Below are positions 45,720 to 55,823 of a DNA stretch of 64,000 nt, one piece after another. The DNA is from an uncultured Armatimonadota bacterium (GTDB lineage: Bacteria > Armatimonadota > Fimbriimonadia > Fimbriimonadales > Fimbriimonadaceae): the NCBI GenBank assembly GCA_903904815.1, contig CAIVDU010000053.1, forward strand, positions 186,001 to 250,000, given 5' to 3'. The position numbers and the translations under genes are program-made. Below the pieces are notes generated by a model. It had not been told where the DNA came from. It saw nothing but the letters and a program-made list of their open reading frames with translations, and did not search any database. Numbering within the stretch: position 1 is the first letter of the stretch; every line of letters begins with the position of its first letter.

Positions 45720-46913
45720 CTAAATGAAAGACCCATGACCCACTATCGGCTTAGTCGATGGGAGGTCATGTCCTTTTTCCGATGCCGGACCTGCGCCAGC
45801 GATTTGCTGCTTGATGCGATCAAGTCGCTTGGTGATGAGGGCGCGGATCTGGTCCAGCACCGGGGCAGGGTAAAGCTTCGTCGTGTCGAGCAGATGAAGG
45901 GCTTTCTGGTCCGTCTCCAACGCCTTCTCGGCGGCGTTTGCATGGAGCTCAGCGTTGGCCAAGGTGTCGAGAAAGGCGGGATCTTGCGACTGACTGAGAG
46001 CGACCGACTGCTCAGCAAGCTGCAGGGCGAAGGAAGTGTCGGGTCGCTTGGGGCCGTACTCCTCACTCAGAATCATTTGCGAGAGGGTGCTCAACTGCAT
46101 GGGGGACTCCTTATATAGTCCCTCGGCAACGCGATGGCCGTATTTGTATGCCGCCGCTTCGTCCGTCTGAAGTAGGGCTAAGAACTTGATGGGACCGTAG
46201 AGCTTCTCCTGAGAGCGGTCACTGGCGAAGATGACGTCGCAGGTCGTCGCTGCCGCTTTCCAGTCCTTGTGTTGGATGGCAACCGCAAGCGCCGTCATGC
46301 TTCCGTTCGACTGGGGATCTGAGAGATCTGCCGTCTTTGCCTTGTCGCGATTCCTTTCTTCGCCCGCTTTCTTAGCGTCAAACTTGTTCGAAACCACCTG
46401 TTCCACCGCGGAGTCGAGGCCCTGCATCGGGTGACCGATCCATGCGATTTTTCCCTTTTGGTCGATGACAAAGGCGGTGGGAATGCCGTCTTCCCCTGCC
46501 GCCTGCATCCAAGAGGTCGCCATCGTTCTATCGGGGCGATCGACTGCCACGTGGTAATCCATCTTGCTCGCCTGGGCATTGACGAATTTTCGAACGACGT
46601 CGACGTAACTGAGGTCGGTATCCGACTTCTGTTCCTCCGAAATGCTGATGCCAGCGAAGATCGCCTTCCCCGAGAACTTCTTTGCCAGTTGGGTCAAGTG
46701 AGGGATCGACTCGCGGCAAGGAGGACACCAAGTCGCCCAGAACTCCAACACATAGACCTTTCCCGGCTGAAACGACTCGATCGGAGTCGACTTGAGCCAC
46801 TTCTCAACCTTAATCGGCGGAGCCGTGCTCCCAATGCTGAGCGTTTCTGCCGACGCCAGGAGGCAGGCTCCTAGCAGGATAAGCATGGCGAGGGGCTTAA
46901 GAAAGGGTTTCAT
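45720..46913 (-). CDS. TlpA-like thioredoxin-fold protein with helical C-terminal half
   Basis: About 397 residues with a signal peptide (MKPFLKPLAMLILLGACLLASA). Residues ~25-160 are a TlpA/ResA-type domain with the active site WATWCPPCRES and cis-Pro loop GIPTAFVID; it would exchange disulfides in the periplasm. The remaining ~230 residues are helical and TPR-like (DPAFLDTLANAELHANAAEK). The combination resembles other redoxin-TPR proteins. Start uncertain between ATG 46913 and nearby in-frame ATGs at 46922 and 46949. Confidence 0.9.
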   Translation of the reverse strand: MKPFLKPLAMLILLGACLLASAETLSIGSTAPPIKVEKWLKSTPIESFQPGKVYVLEFWATWCPPCRESIPHLTQLAKKFSGKAIFAGISISEEQKSDTDLSYVDVVRKFVNAQASKMDYHVAVDRPDRTMATSWMQAAGEDGIPTAFVIDQKGKIAWIGHPMQGLDSAVEQVVSNKFDAKKAGEERNRDKAKTADLSDPQSNGSMTALAVAIQHKDWKAAATTCDVIFASDRSQEKLYGPIKFLALLQTDEAAAYKYGHRVAEGLYKESPMQLSTLSQMILSEEYGPKRPDTSFALQLAEQSVALSQSQDPAFLDTLANAELHANAAEKALETDQKALHLLDTTKLYPAPVLDQIRALITKRLDRIKQQIAGAGPASEKGHDLPSTKPIVGHGSFI

Positions 46914-46969
46914 CGCGTACATTGAATCTCGAACCCTATAGTGCATCAATTTCTTTGGGCTTGTATCTC

Positions 46970-47002
46970 AAAAAAAGAACCCCGAGAGCAATGCTCTCGG
47001 GG
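46970..47002 (-). terminator. Intrinsic terminator of groEL
   Basis: CCCCGAGAGC (46980-46989) pairs with GCTCTCGGGG (46993-47002) around a three-base loop; on the minus strand the stem is followed by a run of seven Ts (46976-46970). It lies 26 bp past the groEL stop. Confidence 0.92.
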
Positions 47003-47028
47003 TCCTTACGAGGACAGCCTAGCCAGGA

Positions 47029-48684
<1,656 letters not shown>

Positions 48685-48757
48685 CTATATCCGGCTGAAG
48701 CGTGGAGACGATGCCCCACCATGAGCCAATTCGGGTCCGAGTCCACTCACCTTCGAT

Positions 48758-49063
48758 TTAGGCGAGAGCGGGCTCTTGCTCTAGAACAGCAAGAACATCG
48801 TCGGCTCGAAGGATGATGTAGTCGACTCCGTCAACCTTCACCTCAGTGCCGCCATACTTCCCGTAAAGGACGGTGTCGCCGGCATTAATGCCTACCGGGG
48901 CGAGTTGCCCGCTATCGAGTCTCTTGCCTGGGCCAACGGCCAGTACCTTGCCGCGCTGCGGCTTCTCTTGTGCCGCGTCGGGCAAGATAATTCCGCCAGC
49001 GGACTTTTCCTCTTTAGCCGCGGCTTCGACGACGATGCGGTCGTGCAGTGGTTGGATTGCCAT
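48758..49063 (-). CDS. groES: Co-chaperonin GroES
   Basis: 101 residues: MAIQPLHDRIVVEAAAKEE, SAGGIILPDAAQEKPQRGKV, the mobile loop and roof, and GDTVLYGKYGGTEVKVDG, all canonical. It caps GroEL. First gene of the groESL operon; the CIRCE element lies 58 bp upstream. Confidence 0.97.
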   Translation of the reverse strand: MAIQPLHDRIVVEAAAKEEKSAGGIILPDAAQEKPQRGKVLAVGPGKRLDSGQLAPVGINAGDTVLYGKYGGTEVKVDGVDYIILRADDVLAVLEQEPALA

Positions 49064-49120
49064 CTTCGTTGCTCCTGATCGATTCGGTTTTCGGAAATTG
49101 ATGCGGGGGTCGCCCGCTTT

Positions 49121-49147
49121 TTAGCAGTTTACCCAGGAGAGTGCTAA
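49121..49147 (-). promoter_or_regulatory. CIRCE element (HrcA operator) before groESL
   Basis: TTAGCAGTT-N9-GAGTGCTAA against the consensus TTAGCACTC-N9-GAGTGCTAA: the right arm is exact and the left arm has three mismatches. HrcA is the known repressor of this site in heat-shock operons. The hrcA gene is not in the window. Confidence 0.85.
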
Positions 49148-49157
49148 CGGAAGACAA

Positions 49158-49179
49158 TGCTTAACAAGCTTGTTCAGCA
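49158..49179 (+). promoter_or_regulatory. 22-bp near-perfect palindrome before the GH94 gene
   Basis: TGCTTAACAAG (49158-49168) and CTTGTTCAGCA (49169-49179) are reverse complements with one mismatch. It ends 15 bp before the GTG start. The end arms TGCT-AA / TT-AGCA recall the LacI-gene operator TTGCTGAAAGGGTTCAGCAA at 51591, but the middle spacing differs, so it may bind a different regulator. Confidence 0.5.
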
Positions 49180-49194
49180 GTACACTCCGCCGCC

Positions 49195-51417
49195 GTGAGC
49201 GCTCACCAAGGTCTACTGCCAAATCCCTACGGTCACTTTCGAGCCGACGACAAGTCGTTTGTCGTAACCGATCTCCACACCCCTCGCCCGTGGATCAACG
49301 TTTTGAGCAACGACCGGTATGGAGTTGTGGTGAGTCAAGCAGGTGGCGGCTTCTCTTGGTTCGAAAACTGTCAGCTATTTAGGATTTCTCGGTGGGAGCA
49401 AGATTTGGTGCAAGACGCCATGGGGAGGTTTGTGTACGTCCAAGACCTCAACGTGCCGGACGAACTTTGGTCCACGACTTTCCAGCCCACGCGAAAGAAC
49501 GCGAATTTTGATCAAGTCATTCATGGTTTGGGATTCACTCAGTTCGAGCGAGAGTTTCTGGACCTTCGGGTCACTCAGACCATGTTCGTTCCCATGAACT
49601 CCAACGCAGAGGTCTGGACGATCGAAGTGCAGAACTTGTCTGATCGTCCTCGAAAGCTACGTCTGGCCTCCTATCAAGAGCTGCACCTTGGGGGCATCGG
49701 CGATTGGCACCGAGAATTCCATCGCCTATTCACCGAGAGCAAGGTCGTCGAAGACTGCTTGGTGGCTTGGAAGCATCCCAATTTGCCCGAAGGACATCGG
49801 GGTGAACTCGAAACTCCGATCCGGGTGGGTCTGTCATGGCTGGGCGGAGACTCCGTGAGTTGGTTGACCGACAAGGGCGAGTGGCTAGGACGGCTTGGCA
49901 GCCTGGATCGACCAGCAGGATTGACGCGTCCGGTCGCGAAGTCCGAGACGCCGCGATGGGACGATCCGGTGGCGGTAGGTATTGTTGATCTGACGCTTCA
50001 GCCCGGGGAGACACGCCATCTGGTCCACGTGATTGGCGCCGACCGATCAGAAGAGGCTCTCCTGGGGGAGTTGGCCTCGTGGACCACAAGGGATACCTCG
50101 GCCGAGTTGGCCAGTACACAGGAATATTGGAAGGAACGCTGTTCGAAGAAACCATATCCGACGAATGACCCGGCGACCGACCTGGCCGTAAATGCCTGGT
50201 TTCCTTATCAGGCGATCGCCGGAAGGATTTTCGCGAAATGCGCCTATTACCAGCAGGGTGGCGCTTACGGTTATCGAGATCAGCTGCAAGACAGCTTGAT
50301 GTATCTCGACTCCGACCCTGAAAGCTGTCTGCTGCAAATCCGCCGTCACGCTGAAGCGATGTACGAGGATGGTGGCGTTCGACACTGGTGGCATCCGAAC
50401 TCCGACATCTTTGTCCAGAGCCGACACAGCGACACCTGCCTTTGGCTCGCATTCGGGACCCTGGAGTACTTGGACGCCACGTCCGACCTGAGCGTCCTCC
50501 ACCTTGTAACGTCTTACCTGCCCGGCGGTGTCGTGCCAACCGGCTTCACGTCCTCGCCCAGGCTTCCACTCCCTCCGGTCGAAGAAGGGAAGGGGACGCT
50601 CCTCGATCACTGCTTGCGCGGCGTGGAACGAGTCCTCGCGCTTCGATCTGACCGGGGACTTCCTTTGATGTTGGCGGGAGACTGGAACGATGGCCTTTCC
50701 CACGTCGGCCTCGATGGCAAGGGCGAATCGGTATGGGTCGCCATGTTCCTTTTCCATATTCTTACGCGTTTGGCGCCCGTGCTCGATAAGTTGGGAATGA
50801 CTACGGAAGCATTACGCTATCGCGATGAGGCGGCTGCCTTGCAGTTTGCTGTGAATGAGTATGCGTGGGATGGCGAATGGTATCTGGCGGGCACTCGAGA
50901 CGATGGTGGAACTCTGGGAAGTTCGCAGGATCGGGAGGGTTCGATCTTCTTGAACCCCCAGACTTGGGCGGTGATCACCGGAATCGCACCCAAAGAGCGA
51001 GCCGAAAGAGCGATGCAATCGGTGCGTGAGAAACTGGTTGTCCCTTACGGAGCCCTGCTTCTAGCGCCTGCGTTCAAGAGCGTCGATCCCTACGTCGGCT
51101 ACATCAGCCGATATGCTCCCGCGCTGCGAGAGAACGGGGGCGTCTACAGCCACGCGTCGACCTGGGCGGTTCAGGCGTTTGCCATGATGGGTGACCAAGA
51201 AACCGCGCATGCCATCTTTCAAGGAATGTTGCCTTCGCTTCGTTCAGCAGAGAACGCAGATCTTTACGCGGCCGAGCCATACGTCATGCCTGGAAATGCC
51301 GATGGACCGGATTCCCCTTACGAGGGGAGAGCCGGTTGGAGCTGGTACACCGGGTCTGCCGCATGGATGGTTCGTATCGCCCGCAAATGGCTCGTTGAAT
51401 CCGAAGTACAACATTAA
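49195..51417 (+). CDS. GH94-family beta-glucoside phosphorylase (GT36 type)
   Basis: Phosphorolysis of a beta-linked gluco-oligosaccharide to a hexose 1-phosphate, cytoplasmic. 740 residues, slightly shorter than cellobiose phosphorylase. N-terminal super-sandwich (PNPYGHFRADDKSFVVTDLH, PRPWINVLSNDRYG) then the (alpha/alpha)6 barrel with YRDQLQD and catalytic Asp in LAGDWNDGLSHVG. Cellobiose, chitobiose, laminaribiose or 1,2-beta-oligoglucan substrates are all possible for this family. GTG start. A palindrome overlaps the promoter, and a LacI gene follows 200 bp downstream. Confidence 0.93.
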   Translation: MSAHQGLLPNPYGHFRADDKSFVVTDLHTPRPWINVLSNDRYGVVVSQAGGGFSWFENCQLFRISRWEQDLVQDAMGRFVYVQDLNVPDELWSTTFQPTRKNANFDQVIHGLGFTQFEREFLDLRVTQTMFVPMNSNAEVWTIEVQNLSDRPRKLRLASYQELHLGGIGDWHREFHRLFTESKVVEDCLVAWKHPNLPEGHRGELETPIRVGLSWLGGDSVSWLTDKGEWLGRLGSLDRPAGLTRPVAKSETPRWDDPVAVGIVDLTLQPGETRHLVHVIGADRSEEALLGELASWTTRDTSAELASTQEYWKERCSKKPYPTNDPATDLAVNAWFPYQAIAGRIFAKCAYYQQGGAYGYRDQLQDSLMYLDSDPESCLLQIRRHAEAMYEDGGVRHWWHPNSDIFVQSRHSDTCLWLAFGTLEYLDATSDLSVLHLVTSYLPGGVVPTGFTSSPRLPLPPVEEGKGTLLDHCLRGVERVLALRSDRGLPLMLAGDWNDGLSHVGLDGKGESVWVAMFLFHILTRLAPVLDKLGMTTEALRYRDEAAALQFAVNEYAWDGEWYLAGTRDDGGTLGSSQDREGSIFLNPQTWAVITGIAPKERAERAMQSVREKLVVPYGALLLAPAFKSVDPYVGYISRYAPALRENGGVYSHASTWAVQAFAMMGDQETAHAIFQGMLPSLRSAENADLYAAEPYVMPGNADGPDSPYEGRAGWSWYTGSAAWMVRIARKWLVESEVQH

Positions 51418-51563
51418 CCGTCTGCCTATGCCCGACGCGTAGGAGGGCATCACATTCCTTGAGAATGTCGAGCAATTTCCAACTTCGTGGCTGCAAACGG
51501 GTCATTGCAAACTTTCGACTGCCCGCAACAATTGCGAGGAATCGCTGATTTTCCGCTTAACGC

Positions 51564-51610
51564 TTGCATCGGGGAATGTTTCGGCGTATATTGCTGAAAG
51601 GGTTCAGCAA
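51564..51610 (+). promoter_or_regulatory. LacI-gene promoter with 20-bp operator
   Basis: TTGCAT (51564-51569), a 17-bp spacer and TATATT (51587-51592) form a good sigma-70 promoter. The operator TTGCTGAAAGGGTTCAGCAA (51591-51610) is a palindrome with 8-bp arms around AGGG and overlaps the -10/+1 region. An identical copy lies at 57604-57623. The placement gives negative autoregulation. Confidence 0.85.
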
Positions 51611-51617
51611 CCACTCA

Positions 51618-52643
51618 ATGAGCCGAGTTACCATTCTCGATGTCGCGAAGCGGGCAAACGTTAGTAAAGTGACGGTTAGCTATGTGCTTAATGGGCACAG
51701 TGTTAAGGAACGAATTAGTTCCGAGACGTCGGCACGCGTCCTCAAGGTGGCAAAAGAGTTGGGATACCGTCCCAATGCGATCGCGAGAACTCTGGTCACG
51801 AAGCGAAGCGAGATCCTCGCGATTGTGTTTCAACGTGGAGACTTCTTCTCGACTTGGTCTGGTTTCACTGGCGAGATCATGCGCGGAGTCTCTTCCGCTG
51901 CCGTCGAGCTAGGCTACGACCTCATGCTTCACACGAAGAGCGTCACCCCTGAGTTCGAGGCTGACGCGCTTTGCGATGGCCGAGTGGATGGAGCGCTTGT
52001 TCTGCGAGACGAGGGTGATCCGGTTCTCCTTGGCTTATTGCACCATGAGTTTCCCTGCGTTCAGTTTTTCACTCGGAGCGAAGGTTCCGGGGCGCCGTTC
52101 GTGGATGCCGACAACTATGCAGGGGGACGGCTTGCGACTCGTCACCTTCTAGATCTCGGTCATCAGAAGATTGGCATGATCCGAGGGTCCTTGCGGTCCA
52201 CCAGTTCGAACGACCGCTACAACGGATACCGTGATGCGCTTGAGGGCGCCGGTATTGGCGTAGGGCCAGAGCGAGTGCTTCAAGTTTCCCCGGGAAGCGA
52301 CATGGGGCCGCTCGCCCAGCTCATGCGTGGTCCTGATCGACCGACCGCCCTGTTCGTATGGTCGGACGACGTGGCCTTTGCTTGCATTGCAATGCTCAAG
52401 GACTTGGGGCTTCGGGTACCTGAAGACGTTTCTGTCGTCGGATTCGACTCGTTGGAGGCGTGTGAACGATGTTCGCCCACGCTCACGAGTATCCGACAAC
52501 CCGTGTTCGAAATGGCATCGGAAGCAACCCGATTGCTCGTTTCGATTATTAGAGGAGAATCTGCCCCGCGTAAGCAGATCCTCTTTCCGCTTTCTCTCGA
52601 CGTTCGCGGTTCGACAGCGTCTCCCAAGGGGGGGCGCCGTTGA
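51618..52643 (+). CDS. LacI-family transcription regulator
   Basis: 341 residues from ATG 51618; an upstream in-frame ATG at 51564 lies before the operator and is not needed. Headpiece SRVTILDVAKRANVSKVTVS with hinge helix and VKERISSETSARVLKVAKEL; sensor domain TLVTKRSEILAIVFQRGDFF, LATRHLLDLGHQKIGMIR, ALFVWSDDVAFACIAML, VVGFDSLEACERCSP. It likely binds the TTGCTGAA-N4-TTCAGCAA sites at 51591 and 57604 and so controls itself and the GH144-like gene. Effector probably a gluco-oligosaccharide. Confidence 0.95.
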   Translation: MSRVTILDVAKRANVSKVTVSYVLNGHSVKERISSETSARVLKVAKELGYRPNAIARTLVTKRSEILAIVFQRGDFFSTWSGFTGEIMRGVSSAAVELGYDLMLHTKSVTPEFEADALCDGRVDGALVLRDEGDPVLLGLLHHEFPCVQFFTRSEGSGAPFVDADNYAGGRLATRHLLDLGHQKIGMIRGSLRSTSSNDRYNGYRDALEGAGIGVGPERVLQVSPGSDMGPLAQLMRGPDRPTALFVWSDDVAFACIAMLKDLGLRVPEDVSVVGFDSLEACERCSPTLTSIRQPVFEMASEATRLLVSIIRGESAPRKQILFPLSLDVRGSTASPKGGRR

Positions 52644-52741
52644 GAGTTCTCGAACCATTTTCACCCATCTACGGGATGAGTCAAAGTTGTTTTCAACTTG
52701 ACGGTCCCGTAACTATTCGCCAGCACTTGTCAACATTTGAA

Positions 52742-52823
52742 CTCCCAAGCACGACCTTGGGAGGGACGACTAGACCCATCGGAAGACCCTAGGGTCCAAG
52801 CTTCCCTCGAGGAAGAGGAAAAC
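52742..52823 (+). promoter_or_regulatory. Three-hairpin leader of prepilin gene 3
   Basis: Three consecutive inverted repeats: CTCCCAAG/CTTGGGAG (52742-52763), GACCCT/AGGGTC (52785-52796) and CTTCC/GGAAG (52801-52815). The last stem takes up GGAAG, part of the purine-rich ribosome site (GGAAGAGGAA) nine bases before the ATG, so it could regulate translation. No known RNA family fits. Confidence 0.4.
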
Positions 52824-53633
52824 ATGAAAAGAGCCTTCACGCTAATTGAATTACTTGTAGTAATCGCAATCATTGCGATCCTTGCTGCCATTTTGTTCCC
52901 TGTCTTTGCCCAAGCCAAGCTTGCCGCTAAGACCTCGGTGGGACTCTCTAACCTGAAACAGATCAGCCTTTCGAACCAGATCTATTACAACGACTACGAC
53001 GACACCCGAATGGGACGTCAGTTGGTCAACAGCACCACCTGTTTGAGCTGGAAGCAGTTCTCTGAGGCCTACCGAAAGTCGGTTGACATCTTCCGAGATC
53101 CAGTCAACTCGGCCAACAAGTACGCTGATGGCTTCTCTGATCCTGCCGTTCGAGCAACCATCTGCCCATCGGGCACTGCTGGCGTAGCCGGTACGGACTA
53201 CCACGTCTATCAGCGAGACTACTACTGGAACAACGCCTATATGGGCGGTTGGGACCAGGGTGGCAACATGAGTACGATTCAGCAGCCCGCAACCGTCGGT
53301 GACGTCGAAGAGGGAAGAGAACTCTTCACGGACCAGGGTCCTTGGACGAGCTGGACTCAAGACGTCGACAGCGAGACCAGCTGGATGGGTGCAGCCAATC
53401 CAGTTACTGGATTGCAGTGGAACATTGGCGGCGGCAAGTACGGCGATAAAGCCATGAACGTAGCGTTCATGGACGGCCACGCAAAGCGACAGTCGTTCTC
53501 TGGTATGTGCACCGTGTACAACACCCAGACGGACAAGACAACGCCTAACTTCTGGAACTTCACCAACTCGGATTACGGTCCCAACGACGGCCCGAGCAAC
53601 TTCTGCAACTCCATGCCAATCAAGTTCAAGTAA
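52824..53633 (+). CDS. Type IV prepilin-like (DUF1559-type) protein, module 3
   Basis: 269 residues: [20 protein letters not shown] leader with cleavage before Phe, [20 protein letters not shown], then YYNDYDD and, near the end, NVAFMDGHAKRQS (H-x-DG). Ribosome site GGAAGAGG. It lies 180 bp after the LacI gene and before a 12-bp-stem terminator. The N-terminal ~55 residues are nearly identical to the other two copies; the rest diverges. Confidence 0.93.
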   Translation: MKRAFTLIELLVVIAIIAILAAILFPVFAQAKLAAKTSVGLSNLKQISLSNQIYYNDYDDTRMGRQLVNSTTCLSWKQFSEAYRKSVDIFRDPVNSANKYADGFSDPAVRATICPSGTAGVAGTDYHVYQRDYYWNNAYMGGWDQGGNMSTIQQPATVGDVEEGRELFTDQGPWTSWTQDVDSETSWMGAANPVTGLQWNIGGGKYGDKAMNVAFMDGHAKRQSFSGMCTVYNTQTDKTTPNFWNFTNSDYGPNDGPSNFCNSMPIKFK

Positions 53634-53647
53634 CTGTGAACTTGCGC

Positions 53648-53680
53648 CTACCGTCTTCTACCGAGAAGACGGTAGGTTTT
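53648..53680 (+). terminator. Strong intrinsic terminator between prepilin 3 and its lipoprotein
   Basis: CTACCGTCTTCT (53648-53659) pairs perfectly with AGAAGACGGTAG (53664-53675) around ACCG, followed by GTTTTACGCTTTTT. It lies 14 bp past the prepilin stop and would strongly reduce read-through into the lipoprotein gene. Confidence 0.9.
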
Positions 53681-53705
53681 ACGCTTTTTGCCTTGAAGAA
53701 TTAAT

Positions 53706-53969
53706 ATGTTTCACAAAACTAAATGGTCGGTTTGTCTCCTTCTTCTCGTGGTAGGCATTGCTACTTCGGGTTGCTCAGGCGGCAATGATCCAGTTAAAGA
53801 AGCGCCTGCCGAACTTGATAAGCGAGTTGAGACAGCAAAGACAATTCGTGAGTTGCACGATAAGTCCCAAGGAAACTACGACAGCCTGAGCGCAGAAGAT
53901 AAGGCCAAGCTGGACAAGGTTACGGGCGGCGAAGCCAACTCGAAGAAAGCTTTTTCCCTCATGAGGTAA
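53706..53969 (+). CDS. Small lipoprotein paired with prepilin-like protein (module 3)
   Basis: 87 residues: signal CLLLLVVGIATSGCSGG with lipobox T-S-G-C, then a charged helical mature part (ELDKRVETAKTIRELHDKSQ, LSAEDKAKLDKVTGGEANSK). Unlike the Pro/Ala-rich lipoproteins of modules 1 and 2, this one looks helical. It sits 25 bp after a strong terminator, so it may be made in much lower amount than the prepilin or have its own promoter (AAGAATTAATATG precedes it). Confidence 0.75.
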   Translation: MFHKTKWSVCLLLLVVGIATSGCSGGNDPVKEAPAELDKRVETAKTIRELHDKSQGNYDSLSAEDKAKLDKVTGGEANSKKAFSLMR

Positions 53970-53983
53970 GTGCGTGTCTTTGG

Positions 53984-54022
53984 CCTTGCGCTACCCCTAT
54001 ACAGCGCAAGGTCCCTTTTCTT
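53984..54022. terminator. Bidirectional terminator between lipoprotein 3 and halogenase paralog 4
   Basis: CCTTGCGCT (53984-53992) pairs with AGCGCAAGG (54003-54011), followed by TCCCTTTTCTT on the plus strand. It lies just past the lipoprotein stop and beside the minus-strand stop of paralog 4. Confidence 0.8.
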
Positions 54023-55754
54023 AGACGCGTACGTTATCTTTATTGGGGTGCATTGTCCTCATCTCCTCCGGAGTCTCCATGCGCATGAGTGGACGCTTGG
54101 GATTGTAATCAGCTTCGATCCAGCCATCATGGATCATCGTTTCGATGACCTCCATGAACATCAGGTAACCCGCCTTTATGTTGGTCCCTCCGTTAAGTCG
54201 CATGGCCTCAAGGCATCCCTGAATGACGCGCTCCGCGTCAGAAGTCGTCTCAAGCACCTTCAGAACCACGGCAAACATTCCTTGAACCGGGAGAAGCTTA
54301 TCTCCACGTATGAGACACGGGATCGATTCAATCTTCCCATCTTGGAGGTGGACGATCTGCTGTCTTTCGGCGCCCTGCGTGTTTAATCGGAGCCGGTTGT
54401 TTTGGGCAATCTTCCAGGTCACGGGCTCCCCAGAAAAGAGCTGAGCAATGAACTTCACCCCTCCCACTGAGTAGGTAAGGGCCCGCGCTCGTCCGGGGGT
54501 TTCCGTCGTGAATCCCCCCGTAGCCAACCACCGAAATGCCTCGTCCGCATTCAGCTTGAGGCCCGCATCAGCCGCAATTTCCGAGCAGTATTCTTGCAGA
54601 TCGGTGAAAAGACCATTAGCCGAATACCAGTAGTCGGCAAATCGAATGTGATGTTGGATCTGTCGCCGTTGCCAAGTGTCGTACTGCTCTTTGAGCCAGG
54701 AATCTGGGTGCCGTCCACGCTCCAATTCAAGGATTGTATAGGCGGCCCTTCGCCCGGCCGTGTGGGCCAGGGTCATGCCCGCGGAAAGAATGGGGTCGGC
54801 AAATCCGCACGAGTCTCCCGCAAGAAGCCAGTTTTCACCGGTGAGGCGTTGGGCGACGAAGCTCCAGTCCTTGGTCGCCTGGAGAGCGTTCTCCCTACGG
54901 GCATCTCTGAGGAGGCTAGAGATAAGCGGCTCTTCGGCAATCGCTTTCAGGAAGATCTCTTCAGTGCTCAGTCCGGTCGATTTGAAGTATTCGGCAGGAA
55001 CCACTAGCCCCACCGAAGTACGGGTCGTGGAGATTGGAATAAACCAGATCCACCCCCAACCCAGGCTCATAATCTGAATTCGAGTTCCCCCGGAGCCGAG
55101 CGTGACCGCCCAAGTTGCGTCCTGGTAGTAGTCCCAAATGGCAATGTTTCGAAGCTTCGTGGGTGAGTCCACCTCGACACCCATCGCTTTTCGAATAATT
55201 CCTGCTTCGCCAGAACAGTCGACGTAATATCGAGCTTCCAGCCGTTCAGGCTCCCCAGATGTGCCCTGAGCCGGCCAGTCTTGAACCTGGAGTCCTGTAA
55301 TGCGGTCACCATCTCGCTGAATGGCCCTTACCGCCGTGGATTCGAGTACGCGGCAGCCAATCTCCCGGGCATGGTCGAGAAGAATTTTGTCGTAGATCGA
55401 CCGATCCACTTGAAACGCGAGGGCGCGGCGCTGTCCAACGAATTTCCCGGGCCGGGGCTCATCGATGAAGTCCTCACCCGCTAAGAATTCAAAGTCCCAT
55501 AGCTGGTCCGTGCGACCCCATCGATAGGTAGCCCCGATCTTGATCGGGAAATTCGCTGCCTCGATCTTGTCCCAAACTCCCATTTCCGCGAGGATCTCGG
55601 AGATGGCCGGAAGATGACTCTCCCCCACGTGGTCACGGGGAAACTTCTCACGCTCGATGACGACGACATCGAGAGTCGGGCGGTAGCGCTTGAGCAGAGT
55701 GGCCACGGTGGAGCCTGCCGGACCACCACCAATGATGGCGACATCGCATTTCAT
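54021..55754 (-). CDS. Flavin-dependent halogenase-family oxidoreductase, paralog 4
   Basis: 577 residues. MKCDVAIIGGGPAG places the FAD loop at 9-14; GESHLP at 44-49; Lys72 in FPIKIGATYRWG; W-I-W-F-I-P at 235-240; GDSCGFADPILSAG follows. It ends METPEEMRTMHPNKDNVRV, closely similar to the end of paralog 5 (IETPEESGAMHPNRDNV), and both share most of their sequence, so they are a recent divergent duplication. The two are transcribed away from each other across 69 bp. No clear Shine-Dalgarno sequence. Confidence 0.88.
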   Translation of the reverse strand: MKCDVAIIGGGPAGSTVATLLKRYRPTLDVVVIEREKFPRDHVGESHLPAISEILAEMGVWDKIEAANFPIKIGATYRWGRTDQLWDFEFLAGEDFIDEPRPGKFVGQRRALAFQVDRSIYDKILLDHAREIGCRVLESTAVRAIQRDGDRITGLQVQDWPAQGTSGEPERLEARYYVDCSGEAGIIRKAMGVEVDSPTKLRNIAIWDYYQDATWAVTLGSGGTRIQIMSLGWGWIWFIPISTTRTSVGLVVPAEYFKSTGLSTEEIFLKAIAEEPLISSLLRDARRENALQATKDWSFVAQRLTGENWLLAGDSCGFADPILSAGMTLAHTAGRRAAYTILELERGRHPDSWLKEQYDTWQRRQIQHHIRFADYWYSANGLFTDLQEYCSEIAADAGLKLNADEAFRWLATGGFTTETPGRARALTYSVGGVKFIAQLFSGEPVTWKIAQNNRLRLNTQGAERQQIVHLQDGKIESIPCLIRGDKLLPVQGMFAVVLKVLETTSDAERVIQGCLEAMRLNGGTNIKAGYLMFMEVIETMIHDGWIEADYNPKRPLMRMETPEEMRTMHPNKDNVRV

Positions 55755-55791
55755 CGTAGTTATTGTAGCTTTGAGTTTACGAAGAACGAGA

Positions 55792-55813
55792 TGAACCGGT
55801 TCAGTAATATAAT
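55792..55813. promoter_or_regulatory. Palindrome and -10 box between the divergent halogenase genes
   Basis: TGAACCGGTTCA (55792-55803) is a perfect 12-bp palindrome with a central CG and TGAA/TTCA arms, like LacI-family operators and sharing the TTCAG half-site with the operators at 51591 and 57604. TATAAT follows at 55808-55813 on the plus strand. If that box is used, paralog 5 would be transcribed from about 55820, making its mRNA nearly leaderless with start 55824. Confidence 0.55.
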
Positions 55814-55823
55814 GATTCTGTCC

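Noticed and set aside
49730-50757. Minus-strand ORFs of 236-269 codons
   Set aside because: Antisense to GH94; Arg/Pro-rich composition typical of shadow frames.
55614-55823. Longer N-terminus for halogenase paralog 5
   Set aside because: The extra codons overlap the divergent paralog 4 gene and show no similarity to the family.
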